Shown one piece after another: positions 34,025 to 41,811 of a DNA stretch of 64,000 nucleotides. Position 1 is the stretch's first letter; the number at the start of each line of letters is the position of its first letter. Source of the stretch: an uncultured Clostridia bacterium (lineage in GTDB: Bacteria; Bacillota; Clostridia; Christensenellales; Aristaeellaceae); assembly GCA_947165425.1 (NCBI GenBank), contig CAMVAJ010000004.1, positions 34,989 through 98,988 on the forward strand. The letters run 5' to 3'. The translations under genes were made by a program, and so were the position numbers. Below the pieces are notes generated by a model. The model saw only the letters and a list, made by a program, of their open reading frames with translations, was not told the origin of the DNA and ran no database searches.

Positions 34025-35296
34025 TTACTTCGCCTCCGTCATCTCGCGGACCGCCTTCGCCGCCTCGGCGAAGGGAACGAGCCGCTCCTCCCGGGTCTCC
34101 ATGTTCTTCATTTTGGCCGCGCCGGCGGCGGCCTCCTCGTCGCCGATGGTGGCGGTGAGGGCGGCGCCGATCTTGTTGGCGTACTTGAACTGGGCCTTGA
34201 GGCTCCGGCCCATGTGGTCCATGTCGGCGGAGACGCCGGCGGCGCGCAGGGTCTCCACCAGGCTGAAGGCCTCGGTCCAGTGGTCGCCCATGTAGGTGAC
34301 GAACACGTCGCACAGGCGGGGGCGCGGGATCTCGATGCCCTCGCCATCCAGCAGCATCAGCACGCGCTCCAGGCCCATGCCGAAGCCCACGGCGGGCAGC
34401 GGGTCGCCGCCCAGCTGCTCGACCAGGTTGTCGTAGCGGCCGCCGCCGCAGACGGTCAGGTTGCCCTGCTCCGTGGTGGTGATCAGCTCGAAGACGGTCT
34501 TGGTGTAGTAGTCCAAGCCGCGAACGATGCGGCTGTTGACCCGGAAGGGAATCCCCGCCAGGGTAAGGCACTGCTGCAGCTTCTCAAAGTGGGCCGCGCA
34601 CTCCTCGCAGAGGCAGTCCAGCATCGAGGGGGCGTCCTTCACCTGCTCCTGGCAGGAGGGCACCTTGCAGTCCAGCACCCGCAGCGGGTTGCGCTCGAAG
34701 CGGTTCCGGCAGTCCGCGCAGAGGCTGTCCACCTTCCCGGCCAGGAAGGTCTTGAGCTTCTGGTGGTAGAGGGGGCGGCACTTCGGGCAGCCGATGGAGT
34801 TGATGTTGACCGAGAGGTTGCTCACCCCTAAGGAGCTCAGCAGCCGGTAGGCCAGCAGGATCAGCTCCGCGTCCGTCGTCGCGTCCGGCGCGCCGAAGCA
34901 CTCCAGGCCGAACTGGTGGTGCTCCCGCAGCCGCCCGGACTGGGGCGCCTCATAGCGGAAGATCGGCGCGTTGAGGTAATACATCTTGCAGGGCAGCGCG
35001 TCGGCGTAGAGGTTGTGCTCCAGGAAGGCGCGCACCGCGCCCGCCGTCCCCTCGGGCTTGAGGGTGATGGAGCGGTCGCCCTTGTCCTTGAAGGTGTACA
35101 TCTCCTTCTGCACGATGTCGGTCGTGTCGCCGACGCCGCGCAGGAAGAGCTCCGTGTGCTCGAAGACCGGCGTGCGGATCTCCCGGTAGCCCGCCGCCGC
35201 GGCGGCCTTGCGCATCCTGTCCTCCAGGTACTGCCAGCGGTAGCTGTCCGCCGGCGCCACGTCCCGCGTCCCGCGGGGGGCCTGTGTCAGCATCAT
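34025..35296 (-). CDS. hisS: Histidyl-tRNA synthetase
   Basis: 423 residues from ATG 35296, chosen because AGGAG lies 9 bases upstream and the conserved N-terminus LTQAPRGTRDVAP begins there. Class II motifs follow: motif 2 (FRYEAPQSGRLREHHQFGLECFG), the HisRS-specific RGLDYYTKTVFE and the GGGRYDNLV motif, and a C-terminal anticodon-binding domain. It charges tRNA-His. The leader just upstream contains the second copy of the structured repeat, ending about 30 bp from the start codon. No separate promoter was seen, so transcription may come from fprA. Confidence 0.96.
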   Translation of the reverse strand: MMLTQAPRGTRDVAPADSYRWQYLEDRMRKAAAAAGYREIRTPVFEHTELFLRGVGDTTDIVQKEMYTFKDKGDRSITLKPEGTAGAVRAFLEHNLYADALPCKMYYLNAPIFRYEAPQSGRLREHHQFGLECFGAPDATTDAELILLAYRLLSSLGVSNLSVNINSIGCPKCRPLYHQKLKTFLAGKVDSLCADCRNRFERNPLRVLDCKVPSCQEQVKDAPSMLDCLCEECAAHFEKLQQCLTLAGIPFRVNSRIVRGLDYYTKTVFELITTTEQGNLTVCGGGRYDNLVEQLGGDPLPAVGFGMGLERVLMLLDGEGIEIPRPRLCDVFVTYMGDHWTEAFSLVETLRAAGVSADMDHMGRSLKAQFKYANKIGAALTATIGDEEAAAGAAKMKNMETREERLVPFAEAAKAVREMTEAK

Positions 35297-35326
35297 AGGG
35301 TCTCTCTCCTTATCGTATGCTTTCAA

Positions 35327-35468
35327 GCCGGCCCTTCCACCGCCGCCCAGCGGAGGGCGGCGGTCCCTCTCTCCGGCAAGCCGGGGAGGTTTTTGAATGC
35401 TGCGCTTTTTCCTTATCTCCCCAGCTTGCTGGGGAGATGTCGCCGCAGCGACAGAGGGGCCGGTCTTT
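35327..35468 (-). repeat. Structured intergenic repeat, copy 2
   Basis: Read on the minus strand it matches copy 1 (12569-12713) from end to end, with a diverged central 20 bases. It keeps the inverted ends and all four hairpins. In the third hairpin an A-T pair of copy 1 is replaced by G-C on both sides of the stem, a compensatory change. It lies in the 205-base gap upstream of hisS, which contains no gene. Confidence 0.85.
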
Positions 35469-35501
35469 TGCTTCACTTGGTATTTCAATTGGAAATCAGA
35501 A

Positions 35502-36659
35502 TCACTCCGCCATCACGGCGTCCCGCAGCGCCTGCAGCGCGGGCAGATCAGTGGTCTTGGGGGCGCCCTTGATCGTCACGGCGGGCTCGAGCACCGTGAT
35601 CTCCTTCATGCCGGCCAGCAGCTCCCGCATGGTCTTGGCCGCCATGGGGGCCCAGGAGCCGTTCTCCACCAGGCCCACCGTGCGCTTCTGCCAGTTCTTG
35701 GCCTTCAGGTGGTGGAGGAAATCCTCCATGAAGGGCATCAGCCCCGCGTTGTAGGTGGAGGCGCACAGCACCACCTTGCCGAAGCGGAAGGCGCAGGCCA
35801 GGGCCTCGGCCATGTCCACCCGCGCCAGGTCGGCCAGCACCACGTCCGGGCAGCCGGCCTCGTCCAGCAGGTCCGCCAGTTTCTCCGCCGCGGCGGCGGT
35901 GTTCCCATGGAGGGAGGCGTAGGCGATCAGCACGCCCTCGTCCTCCACCGCGTAAGTGGACCAGATCTGGTACTTCGCCAGCGCGTGGGCCATCGCGTCC
36001 GCCTGCAGCACCGGGCCGTGCAGCGGGTGGATGGCGGCGATGTCCAGGGCGGCGGCCTTCTTCAGCACGGCCTGCACCTGGGGGCCGTACTTGCCCACGA
36101 TGTTCAGGTAGTAGCGCCGCGCCTCGTCGTCGTCCCAGTCGGGCATGTCGTCCAGCGCCCCGAACTGGCCGAAGGCGTCGGCGGAGAAGAGGATCTTCTC
36201 CCGCTCCTCATAGCTCATCATGACCTCGGGCCAGTGCACCATCGGCGCCAGCGTGAAGCGGAGGGTATGCTCCCCCAGAGGGAGGGTGTCCCCCTCCTTG
36301 ACCACCAGGCGCCGGGTCTCGCCCAGCACGAAGTAGTTCTCCAGGAGCTGGAAGGTCTTGGCGTTGCCCACCAGGGTGACCTCCGGATAGGCGTCCAGGA
36401 AGGCCTGCACCGAGGAGGCGTGATCCGGCTCCACATGGGAGACCACCAGGTAGTCGGGCCTGCGCCCGGCCAGCGCGGCCTCCAGGTTCTTCAGGTAGGG
36501 CTGCGCGAAGCTGCGGTCCACCGTATCCATCACGCAGACCTTCCCGTCCAGGATCACCCAGCTGTTGTAGCTCATGCCGCTGGGGACGTCGTACTGCCCC
36601 TCAAACAGGTCGATCTCATGGTCGTTGACCCCGATATAGCGAATCTGCTCACTTGCCAT
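35502..36659 (-). CDS. fprA: Flavodiiron protein FprA
   Basis: 385 residues from ATG 36659 (GAGGAGGAC upstream). The N-terminal metallo-beta-lactamase-like domain has the diiron ligands H75-x-E77-x-D79-H80, H142 and D161 with the family spacing, and a further His near 211-214. The C-terminal half is a flavodoxin domain (IAYASLHGNTAAAAEKLA binds FMN). There is no rubredoxin tail. FprA reduces O2 to water or NO to N2O in anaerobes, protecting oxygen-sensitive enzymes in the cytoplasm. Confidence 0.95.
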   Translation of the reverse strand: MASEQIRYIGVNDHEIDLFEGQYDVPSGMSYNSWVILDGKVCVMDTVDRSFAQPYLKNLEAALAGRRPDYLVVSHVEPDHASSVQAFLDAYPEVTLVGNAKTFQLLENYFVLGETRRLVVKEGDTLPLGEHTLRFTLAPMVHWPEVMMSYEEREKILFSADAFGQFGALDDMPDWDDDEARRYYLNIVGKYGPQVQAVLKKAAALDIAAIHPLHGPVLQADAMAHALAKYQIWSTYAVEDEGVLIAYASLHGNTAAAAEKLADLLDEAGCPDVVLADLARVDMAEALACAFRFGKVVLCASTYNAGLMPFMEDFLHHLKAKNWQKRTVGLVENGSWAPMAAKTMRELLAGMKEITVLEPAVTIKGAPKTTDLPALQALRDAVMAE

Positions 36660-36695
36660 TGGCTCAAGTCCTCCTCGGCGGTTGATTTCCCGCGT

Positions 36696-36724
36696 ATTAT
36701 ACACTTTTTTTCGCCCGTTGTACA
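36696..36724 (-). promoter_or_regulatory. Promoter for fprA
   Basis: On the minus strand TGTACA (36724-36719), 17 bp spacer, TATAAT (36701-36696), lying directly after the upstream gene's stop. Confidence 0.65.
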
Positions 36725-36725
36725 G

Positions 36726-38312
36726 TCAGGCGCTCAGCGCCTTCAGCGCGGCGGAGATGCCGTCCACCGCGGCGCTCATGATGCCGCCGGCGTAGCCCGC
36801 GCCCTCGCCCGCGGGATAGAGGCCGGGCAGCCCTTCCGCCTGGCCGTCCTCCCCGCGCGGGATGCGCACCGGGGAGGAGGAGCGCGTCTCCGGGGCGGTC
36901 AGCACCGCCTCCGGGTCGGCGAAGCCGTGGAGCATCCCGTCCAGCCGGGGCAGCGCGTAGCGCAGGTTCCCGGTGATAAAGGCCGGGAGCACCGCCTCCA
37001 TCTCGCCCGGGGTCACCCCGGGGAGATAGGTCGCCGCGACGCGGCCCACCGCCTTCGAGGGCCGGCCCGCGAGGAAATCGCCCACCAGCTGCGCCGGGGC
37101 GCGGTAGTCCCCGCCGCCCGCCGCGAAGGCCTTCTTCTCGATCTCCCGCTGCAGCAGGAAGCCCGCCAGCGGGTGCCCGTCGCCGAAATCCTCCGTCCGC
37201 ACGCCCACCAGCAGCGCCGCGTTGGCGTTGACCCCGTCCCGGGCATAGCGGCTCATGCCGTTGGTCACGATGCCCCCGGGCTGGGACGAGGAGGCGATGA
37301 CCTCCCCGCCCGGGCACATGCAGAAGGTGTAGACCCCGCGCCCATCCGGCGTGTGGACGTTCAGCTTATAGTCCGCCGGCGGCAGCGCCGGGTGCCCCGC
37401 GAAGCGCCCGTAGCGGGCCCGGTCGATCAGCCGCTGGGGCTGCTCGATGCGCACGCCGATGGCGAAGGGCTTCTGCGCCATGCGCACCCCCTGCCGGAAG
37501 AGGGCGTGCAGGGTGTCCCCGGCGCTGTGCCCGATGCAGAGGATCAGCGTGTCCGTGGCCAGCTCCTCCGGCCCTTCCGGCCCCGCCAGCCTGACGGCGC
37601 AGAGCCGTCCGCCGCGGACCGTGATCCCGGTGAGCCGGGTGGAGAAGCGCACCTCCCCGCCGAGGGCGAGGATCTCCCGCCGCATGGAGGCGACGACCTT
37701 CGGCAGGTTGTCCGAGCCGATGTGCGGCTTCTGCAGCCAGAGAATGTCCTCCGGCGCGCCGTGCCGGACGAAGGTCTCCAGCACGTGCCGCTGCAGCGGG
37801 GACTTCGTGCCGGTGGTGAGCTTCCCGTCGGAGAAGGCCCCCGCGCCGCCCTCGCCGAACTGCACGTTGCTCTCCGGGTCCAGCGCCCCCGCCCGGCGGA
37901 AGGCGTCCACGTCCCGCGTCCGCTCCTCGACGGCCCGGCCCCGCTCGACAAGGATCGGCCGCGCCCCCGCCTGCGCCAGCGTCAGCGCGGCGAAGAGCCC
38001 CGCCGGCCCCGCCCCGGCCACCACCGGCCGGAGCGCAAAGCGCGGCGCGGGCAGCGTCAGCGGCTTCTCCGGCGCCACCGGCGCGGCGGCGCCGGGCCTG
38101 AGCTTTTTCAGCGTCCGCGCCTCGTCCCGCAAGGTCACGTCCAGGGTGAGCACCAGGTGCACGTCCGCCTTGTCCCGGGCGTCGATGGATTTCTTCCAGA
38201 GGCGGACGGAGAGCACCTCCGTCTCCGCCACCCGCAGCTTTTTCGCCGCCAGGGCGGCGTAGTCCGCCTCCGCTGTCTCCAGGGGGCAGGAAAGGTTTGT
38301 CAGTCGAAGCAT
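36726..38312 (-). CDS. FAD-dependent oxidoreductase (dehydrogenase-like), function unknown
   Basis: 528 residues. An N-terminal ferredoxin-fold-like region of about 90 residues precedes a Rossmann FAD site VVAGAGPAGLFAALTLAQAG and a glutamate-ended strand (ILVERG). Later motifs NVQFGEGGAGAFSDGKL and GEGAGYAGGIMSAAVDG match a widespread family annotated as NAD(P)/FAD-dependent oxidoreductase or dehydrogenase. It is cytoplasmic. The natural substrate is not established. The gene is downstream of truA and the 44-residue gene, on the same strand. Confidence 0.85.
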   Translation of the reverse strand: MLRLTNLSCPLETAEADYAALAAKKLRVAETEVLSVRLWKKSIDARDKADVHLVLTLDVTLRDEARTLKKLRPGAAAPVAPEKPLTLPAPRFALRPVVAGAGPAGLFAALTLAQAGARPILVERGRAVEERTRDVDAFRRAGALDPESNVQFGEGGAGAFSDGKLTTGTKSPLQRHVLETFVRHGAPEDILWLQKPHIGSDNLPKVVASMRREILALGGEVRFSTRLTGITVRGGRLCAVRLAGPEGPEELATDTLILCIGHSAGDTLHALFRQGVRMAQKPFAIGVRIEQPQRLIDRARYGRFAGHPALPPADYKLNVHTPDGRGVYTFCMCPGGEVIASSSQPGGIVTNGMSRYARDGVNANAALLVGVRTEDFGDGHPLAGFLLQREIEKKAFAAGGGDYRAPAQLVGDFLAGRPSKAVGRVAATYLPGVTPGEMEAVLPAFITGNLRYALPRLDGMLHGFADPEAVLTAPETRSSSPVRIPRGEDGQAEGLPGLYPAGEGAGYAGGIMSAAVDGISAALKALSA

Positions 38313-38337
38313 GCTTGTATTTCTCTCTGTTGTTCTT

Positions 38338-38472
38338 CTACAGTCTCGGGTCCCCGGGCAGCATGTCGTAGACCGCCACGTCCACGATGCCGGTGTTGTC
38401 CGCGGTGTCGAAGAGATAGGCGATCATCAGCCGCGGCGTCTCCAGGGTTTGGGTTCCGACGTGCGGCTTCAT
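38338..38472 (-). CDS. 44-residue protein, possible remnant
   Basis: The frame starts at ATG 38472, overlapping the truA stop as ATGA, and ends with TAG at 38338. The product begins MKPHVGTQTLETPRLMIAYL and ends MLPGDPRL. The start GTQTLETPRL looks like the first strand of a GNAT acetyltransferase, but the rest of such a domain is absent, so it could be a shrunken or fused remnant. The coupling to truA and the clean frame argue that it is still translated. Function unknown. Confidence 0.45.
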   Translation of the reverse strand: MKPHVGTQTLETPRLMIAYLFDTADNTGIVDVAVYDMLPGDPRL

Positions 38473-39287
38473 TCCGACTCCTCCTCTGTGGGCTCCTCCC
38501 TGTGCCACCGGATCTTCTCCGGGCAGAGGAAGGCCTCCGGCGAATAGTCCACCCGGGTCAGCTCCAGGCCGTGGGGCGGGGCGGTGACGCCCAGGGCCAG
38601 CCGGTCCCGGGTCTCGAAGGCGCGGAGGAAGGCGTCCTCCCCCCGCTTGCCCTGGCCAATCTCGATGAGCGTCCCCGCGATGATGCGCACCATGTTGTAC
38701 AGGAAGGCGTCCCCCTCCACGGTGAGGACGATCTCGTCCTCCGCCGGCTGGACCAGAGCGGCGCTCCGCAGGGTGCGGACGGTGGTTTTCGCCGTGCCGC
38801 CCGCCGCCTGGAAGGCGGCGAAGTCGTGCCGGCCCAGCAGGGTCTGCGCCGCGCGGCGCATGGGCTCCACTTCCAGCGGCACCGGCACGTGGACATAGCG
38901 CAGCCGCCGCAGGGCGCTGCCGTGGCGCCGGTTCAGGATGCGGTAGGTGTACATCTTCCCACTGGTCAGGAAGCGGGCGTGGAAGCCCTCCGGGACGGCG
39001 CGCCCCTCCGTCACCCGGATATCCGGCGGCAGCATCGTGTTCAGCACAAAGGGATACTTCTCCGGCGGGATGCGGCTGCGGGTGTCGAAGTGGGCCCGCT
39101 GGCCCGCGGCGTGGACGCCGGCGTCGGTGCGGCTGGCCCCGGTGACAATGATCGTCTCCCCGCAGGCTTCCGAGAGCTTCTCCTCCAGCACCTGCTGCAC
39201 CGCCAGGCCGTTCAGCTGCCGCTGCCAGCCGGCGTAGGCCGTGCCGTCGTACTCCACGGTCAGCAGCACGCGGCTCAAAGCAGCCAC
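38469..39287 (-). CDS. truA: tRNA pseudouridine(38-40) synthase TruA
   Basis: 272 residues from GTG 39287, overlapping the ecfT end by 13 bases. The catalytic motif GASRTDAGVHA holds the active Asp at residue 55. Other TruA blocks (YDGTAYAGWQRQ, FLYNMVRIIAGTL) are intact. It makes pseudouridine at positions 38-40 in the tRNA anticodon arm. ecfA1-ecfA2-ecfT-truA is the standard Firmicutes order. Confidence 0.95.
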   Translation of the reverse strand: MAALSRVLLTVEYDGTAYAGWQRQLNGLAVQQVLEEKLSEACGETIIVTGASRTDAGVHAAGQRAHFDTRSRIPPEKYPFVLNTMLPPDIRVTEGRAVPEGFHARFLTSGKMYTYRILNRRHGSALRRLRYVHVPVPLEVEPMRRAAQTLLGRHDFAAFQAAGGTAKTTVRTLRSAALVQPAEDEIVLTVEGDAFLYNMVRIIAGTLIEIGQGKRGEDAFLRAFETRDRLALGVTAPPHGLELTRVDYSPEAFLCPEKIRWHREEPTEEESE

Positions 39288-40099
39288 CCCGCCGGGAGCA
39301 GCCGGCCTTCTAAGATGATCAGCACCAGCAGCCCCGCCACCGCGAGGGCGGCGTAGAGATCCGCCCGGGTGAACTTCAGCACCCGCAGGCGGGTGCGGCC
39401 CTCGCCGCCGTGGTAGCAGCGGGCCTCCATCGCCATCGCCAGATCCCCGGCCCGGCGGAAGGCGCTGACGAAGAGCGGCACCAGCAGCGGCACCATCGCC
39501 TTCGCCCGGGCGATCAGGTTGCCTGACTCGAAGTCAGCGCCGCGGGCCATCTGCGCCTTCATGATCTTGTCGGTCTCCTCAAGGAGCGTCGGGATGAAGC
39601 GCAGCGCGATGGACATCATCATCGCCAGCTCGTGGGCCGGGAAATGGATCGCCTTCAGCGGGGAGAGCAGGATCTCCAGGCCGTCGGAGAGCTGGATCGG
39701 GGAGGTGGTCAGGGTCATCAGGCTCGTGCAGATCACCAGGAACATGAGCCGCAGGGAGTAGTGCACGGAGAGCTTCAGGCCCTGGTCGGTCAGGGTGATG
39801 AACTGCCAGTGGAACAGGACGTTCCCCTGCGTCGTGAAGAAAAGGTTCAGCAGGAAGGTCAGGATCAGGATGAAGCGCAGCGGCTTGATGCCCTTCATCA
39901 TCAGCTTGAAGGGCACGTTGGCGATCCGCGCCGCCAGATACACAAAGCCCAGCAGCAGCGCGTAGCCCACCAGCGAGCGCACGAGGAAAACCGCCACCAT
40001 CAGCGCCAGGGTGAGGAGGATCTTGGTTCTCGGGTCCAGCCGGTGGATCGGACTCTCCACCGGGTAGTACTGGCCGAGGGTGATGCTCTTCAGGTTCAT
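39275..40099 (-). CDS. ecfT: ECF transporter transmembrane subunit EcfT
   Basis: 274 residues from ATG 40099 (AAGGAGGCGGGGAG upstream; an in-frame start six codons earlier overlaps the ribosome site). It has several membrane helices and the two coupling-helix signatures, ARG in MARGADFESG and the second in MEARCYHGG. EcfT links the EcfA1/EcfA2 ATPases to exchangeable vitamin- or metal-binding S components. No S component is encoded nearby, so this is a shared (group II) module. Start overlaps ecfA2 stop (ATGA). Confidence 0.94.
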   Translation of the reverse strand: MNLKSITLGQYYPVESPIHRLDPRTKILLTLALMVAVFLVRSLVGYALLLGFVYLAARIANVPFKLMMKGIKPLRFILILTFLLNLFFTTQGNVLFHWQFITLTDQGLKLSVHYSLRLMFLVICTSLMTLTTSPIQLSDGLEILLSPLKAIHFPAHELAMMMSIALRFIPTLLEETDKIMKAQMARGADFESGNLIARAKAMVPLLVPLFVSAFRRAGDLAMAMEARCYHGGEGRTRLRVLKFTRADLYAALAVAGLLVLIILEGRLLPAGWLL

Positions 40100-40953
40100 C
40101 TCCCCGCCTCCTTCCAACGCTTCAGGAGGCTGTCGTACAGTTCATCCTCCGTGTAGAGATCCGCGGGCAGATCAATCCCCGCCGCCCGCAGCGAGGCGCA
40201 AAGCCGCGCCGCCTCCGGCACCGCCAGGCCCGCCTCGGTCATCATCTCCTGCCGCGAGAAGATCTCCCGGGGCGTCCCCTCCGCCAGAAGCTTTCCGTGG
40301 GACAGCACCGCCACCCGCGTAGCCAGGCGCGCCACGTCCTCCATGGAGTGGCTGACCATCACGACGGTCGTGCCCTGCCGGTGCAGCTCCTCGATGATGC
40401 CCAAAATGCGGTCCCGCCCGTGGGGGTCGAGGCCCGCGGTCGGCTCGTCGAGCACCAGCACCTCCGGCTGCATCGCCAGCACCCCGGCGATGGCCACCCG
40501 GCGCATCTGCCCGCCCGAGAGCTCAAAGGGGGAGCGCTCGGCGTATTTCTGCCAGTCCAGATGGACCTGCGCCATGGCGGCGCGGACCCGGGCGTCCACC
40601 TCCTCGGCCTTCAGGCCCAGGTTCTTCGGGCCGAAGGCGATGTCCTTGGCCACCGTCTCCTCGAAGAGCTGGTACTCCGGGTACTGGAAAACCAGGCCGA
40701 TCTTCATCCGCAGGGCCCGGCGGTTGACGCCCTCCCCCGCCAGATCCTCCCCGTCCACCAGCACCTGGCCGGAGGAGGGGGTCAGCAGGCCGTTGAGGTG
40801 CTGGACCAGCGTGGACTTGCCGCAGCCGGTGTGGCCCACCAGGGCCAGGAAGTCCCCGTCCCGGATCGTGAGATTGATGTCCTCCAGCGCGACGGAGCGG
40901 AAGGCGCTGCCCTCGGCGTAGACGTGGGTCAGATGTCTCAGTTCGATGGACAT
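40096..40953 (-). CDS. ecfA2: ECF transporter ATPase EcfA2
   Basis: 285 residues from ATG 40953, overlapping the end of ecfA1 by 16 bases. Walker A GHTGCGKST begins at residue 40, with a Q-loop FQYPEYQLFEETV, signature LSGGQMRR, and Walker B LVLDEPTAGLDP followed by the switch His in VSHSMED. The FQYPEYQLFE motif is typical of the A2 subunit. It forms a heterodimer with EcfA1 at the cytoplasmic face. Confidence 0.95.
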   Translation of the reverse strand: MSIELRHLTHVYAEGSAFRSVALEDINLTIRDGDFLALVGHTGCGKSTLVQHLNGLLTPSSGQVLVDGEDLAGEGVNRRALRMKIGLVFQYPEYQLFEETVAKDIAFGPKNLGLKAEEVDARVRAAMAQVHLDWQKYAERSPFELSGGQMRRVAIAGVLAMQPEVLVLDEPTAGLDPHGRDRILGIIEELHRQGTTVVMVSHSMEDVARLATRVAVLSHGKLLAEGTPREIFSRQEMMTEAGLAVPEAARLCASLRAAGIDLPADLYTEDELYDSLLKRWKEAGR

Positions 40954-41783
40954 AGGGCCGCCTTCACCTCCTCCGTCATCTCCTCGACCGTCAGAATGCG
41001 GTCGGAGAGGGGCATCCCCGCCGCCCGCAGCCGCGCGGCGAGGGCCGTCATGCGCGGCACGTCCAGGTGCAGCTCGCGCATCCGCTCCACCTGGGGGAAG
41101 ACCTCCCGCGGCGTCCCCTGCAGGGCGATCTCCCCGTCGGAGATCACGATCACGCGGTCCGCCAGCGCCGCCTCCTCCATGAAGTGGGTGATCCAGACCA
41201 CGCTGATCCCCTCCTCCCGGCAGAGGCTGCGCACGGTCTGCAGCACCTCCGCCCGGCCCGAGGGGTCGAGCATGGCCGTCGCCTCGTCCGCGATCAGACA
41301 GGAGGGCCGCATCGCCAGGATCCCCGCGATCGCCACCCGCTGCTTCTGTCCGCCGGAGAGGTTGTGGGGCGCGCTCTCGGCGTAGGCGCTCATGCCCACG
41401 GTGCGAAGGGCCTGCTCGATGCGGCCGAGCATCTCCTCGTGCGGCACGCCCAGGTTCTCCAGGCCGAAGGCCACGTCCTCCCGGACCACGGTGGCGACGA
41501 TCTGGTTGTCCGGGTTCTGGAAGATCATCCCCGCCTCCCGCCGGATATCCCAAAGGCGCTCGTCGTCCGCAGTGTCCATCCCGCGGATGTAGACCCGGCC
41601 CTCGGTGGGCACAAAGAGGGCGTTCATCAGCTTGGCGAGGGTCGATTTGCCGGAGCCGTTGTGTCCCAGCACGGCGACGAACTCCCCGGGCCGCACGTCC
41701 ATCGAGACATGCTTCACCACCGGCGCGGCGCCCTCCTCATAGGCGTAGGAGACCTCCTCCACCTTGATGCGTTCTTCTGTCAT
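40938..41783 (-). CDS. ecfA1: ECF transporter ATPase EcfA1
   Basis: 281 residues from ATG 41783 (GGAGGAACC upstream). Walker A GHNGSGKST starts at residue 40; the Q-loop is FQNPDNQIVATVV, characteristic of EcfA1. The signature is LSGGQKQR. Walker B reads LIADEATAMLDP, the A1-type variant, followed by ITHFMEE. It powers uptake of vitamins or metal ions through shared S components. It is the first of the ecfA1-ecfA2-ecfT-truA run. Confidence 0.95.
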   Translation of the reverse strand: MTEERIKVEEVSYAYEEGAAPVVKHVSMDVRPGEFVAVLGHNGSGKSTLAKLMNALFVPTEGRVYIRGMDTADDERLWDIRREAGMIFQNPDNQIVATVVREDVAFGLENLGVPHEEMLGRIEQALRTVGMSAYAESAPHNLSGGQKQRVAIAGILAMRPSCLIADEATAMLDPSGRAEVLQTVRSLCREEGISVVWITHFMEEAALADRVIVISDGEIALQGTPREVFPQVERMRELHLDVPRMTALAARLRAAGMPLSDRILTVEEMTEEVKAALCPSN

Positions 41784-41811
41784 GGTTCCTCCATCGGTTT
41801 CTCTCGGGGCG

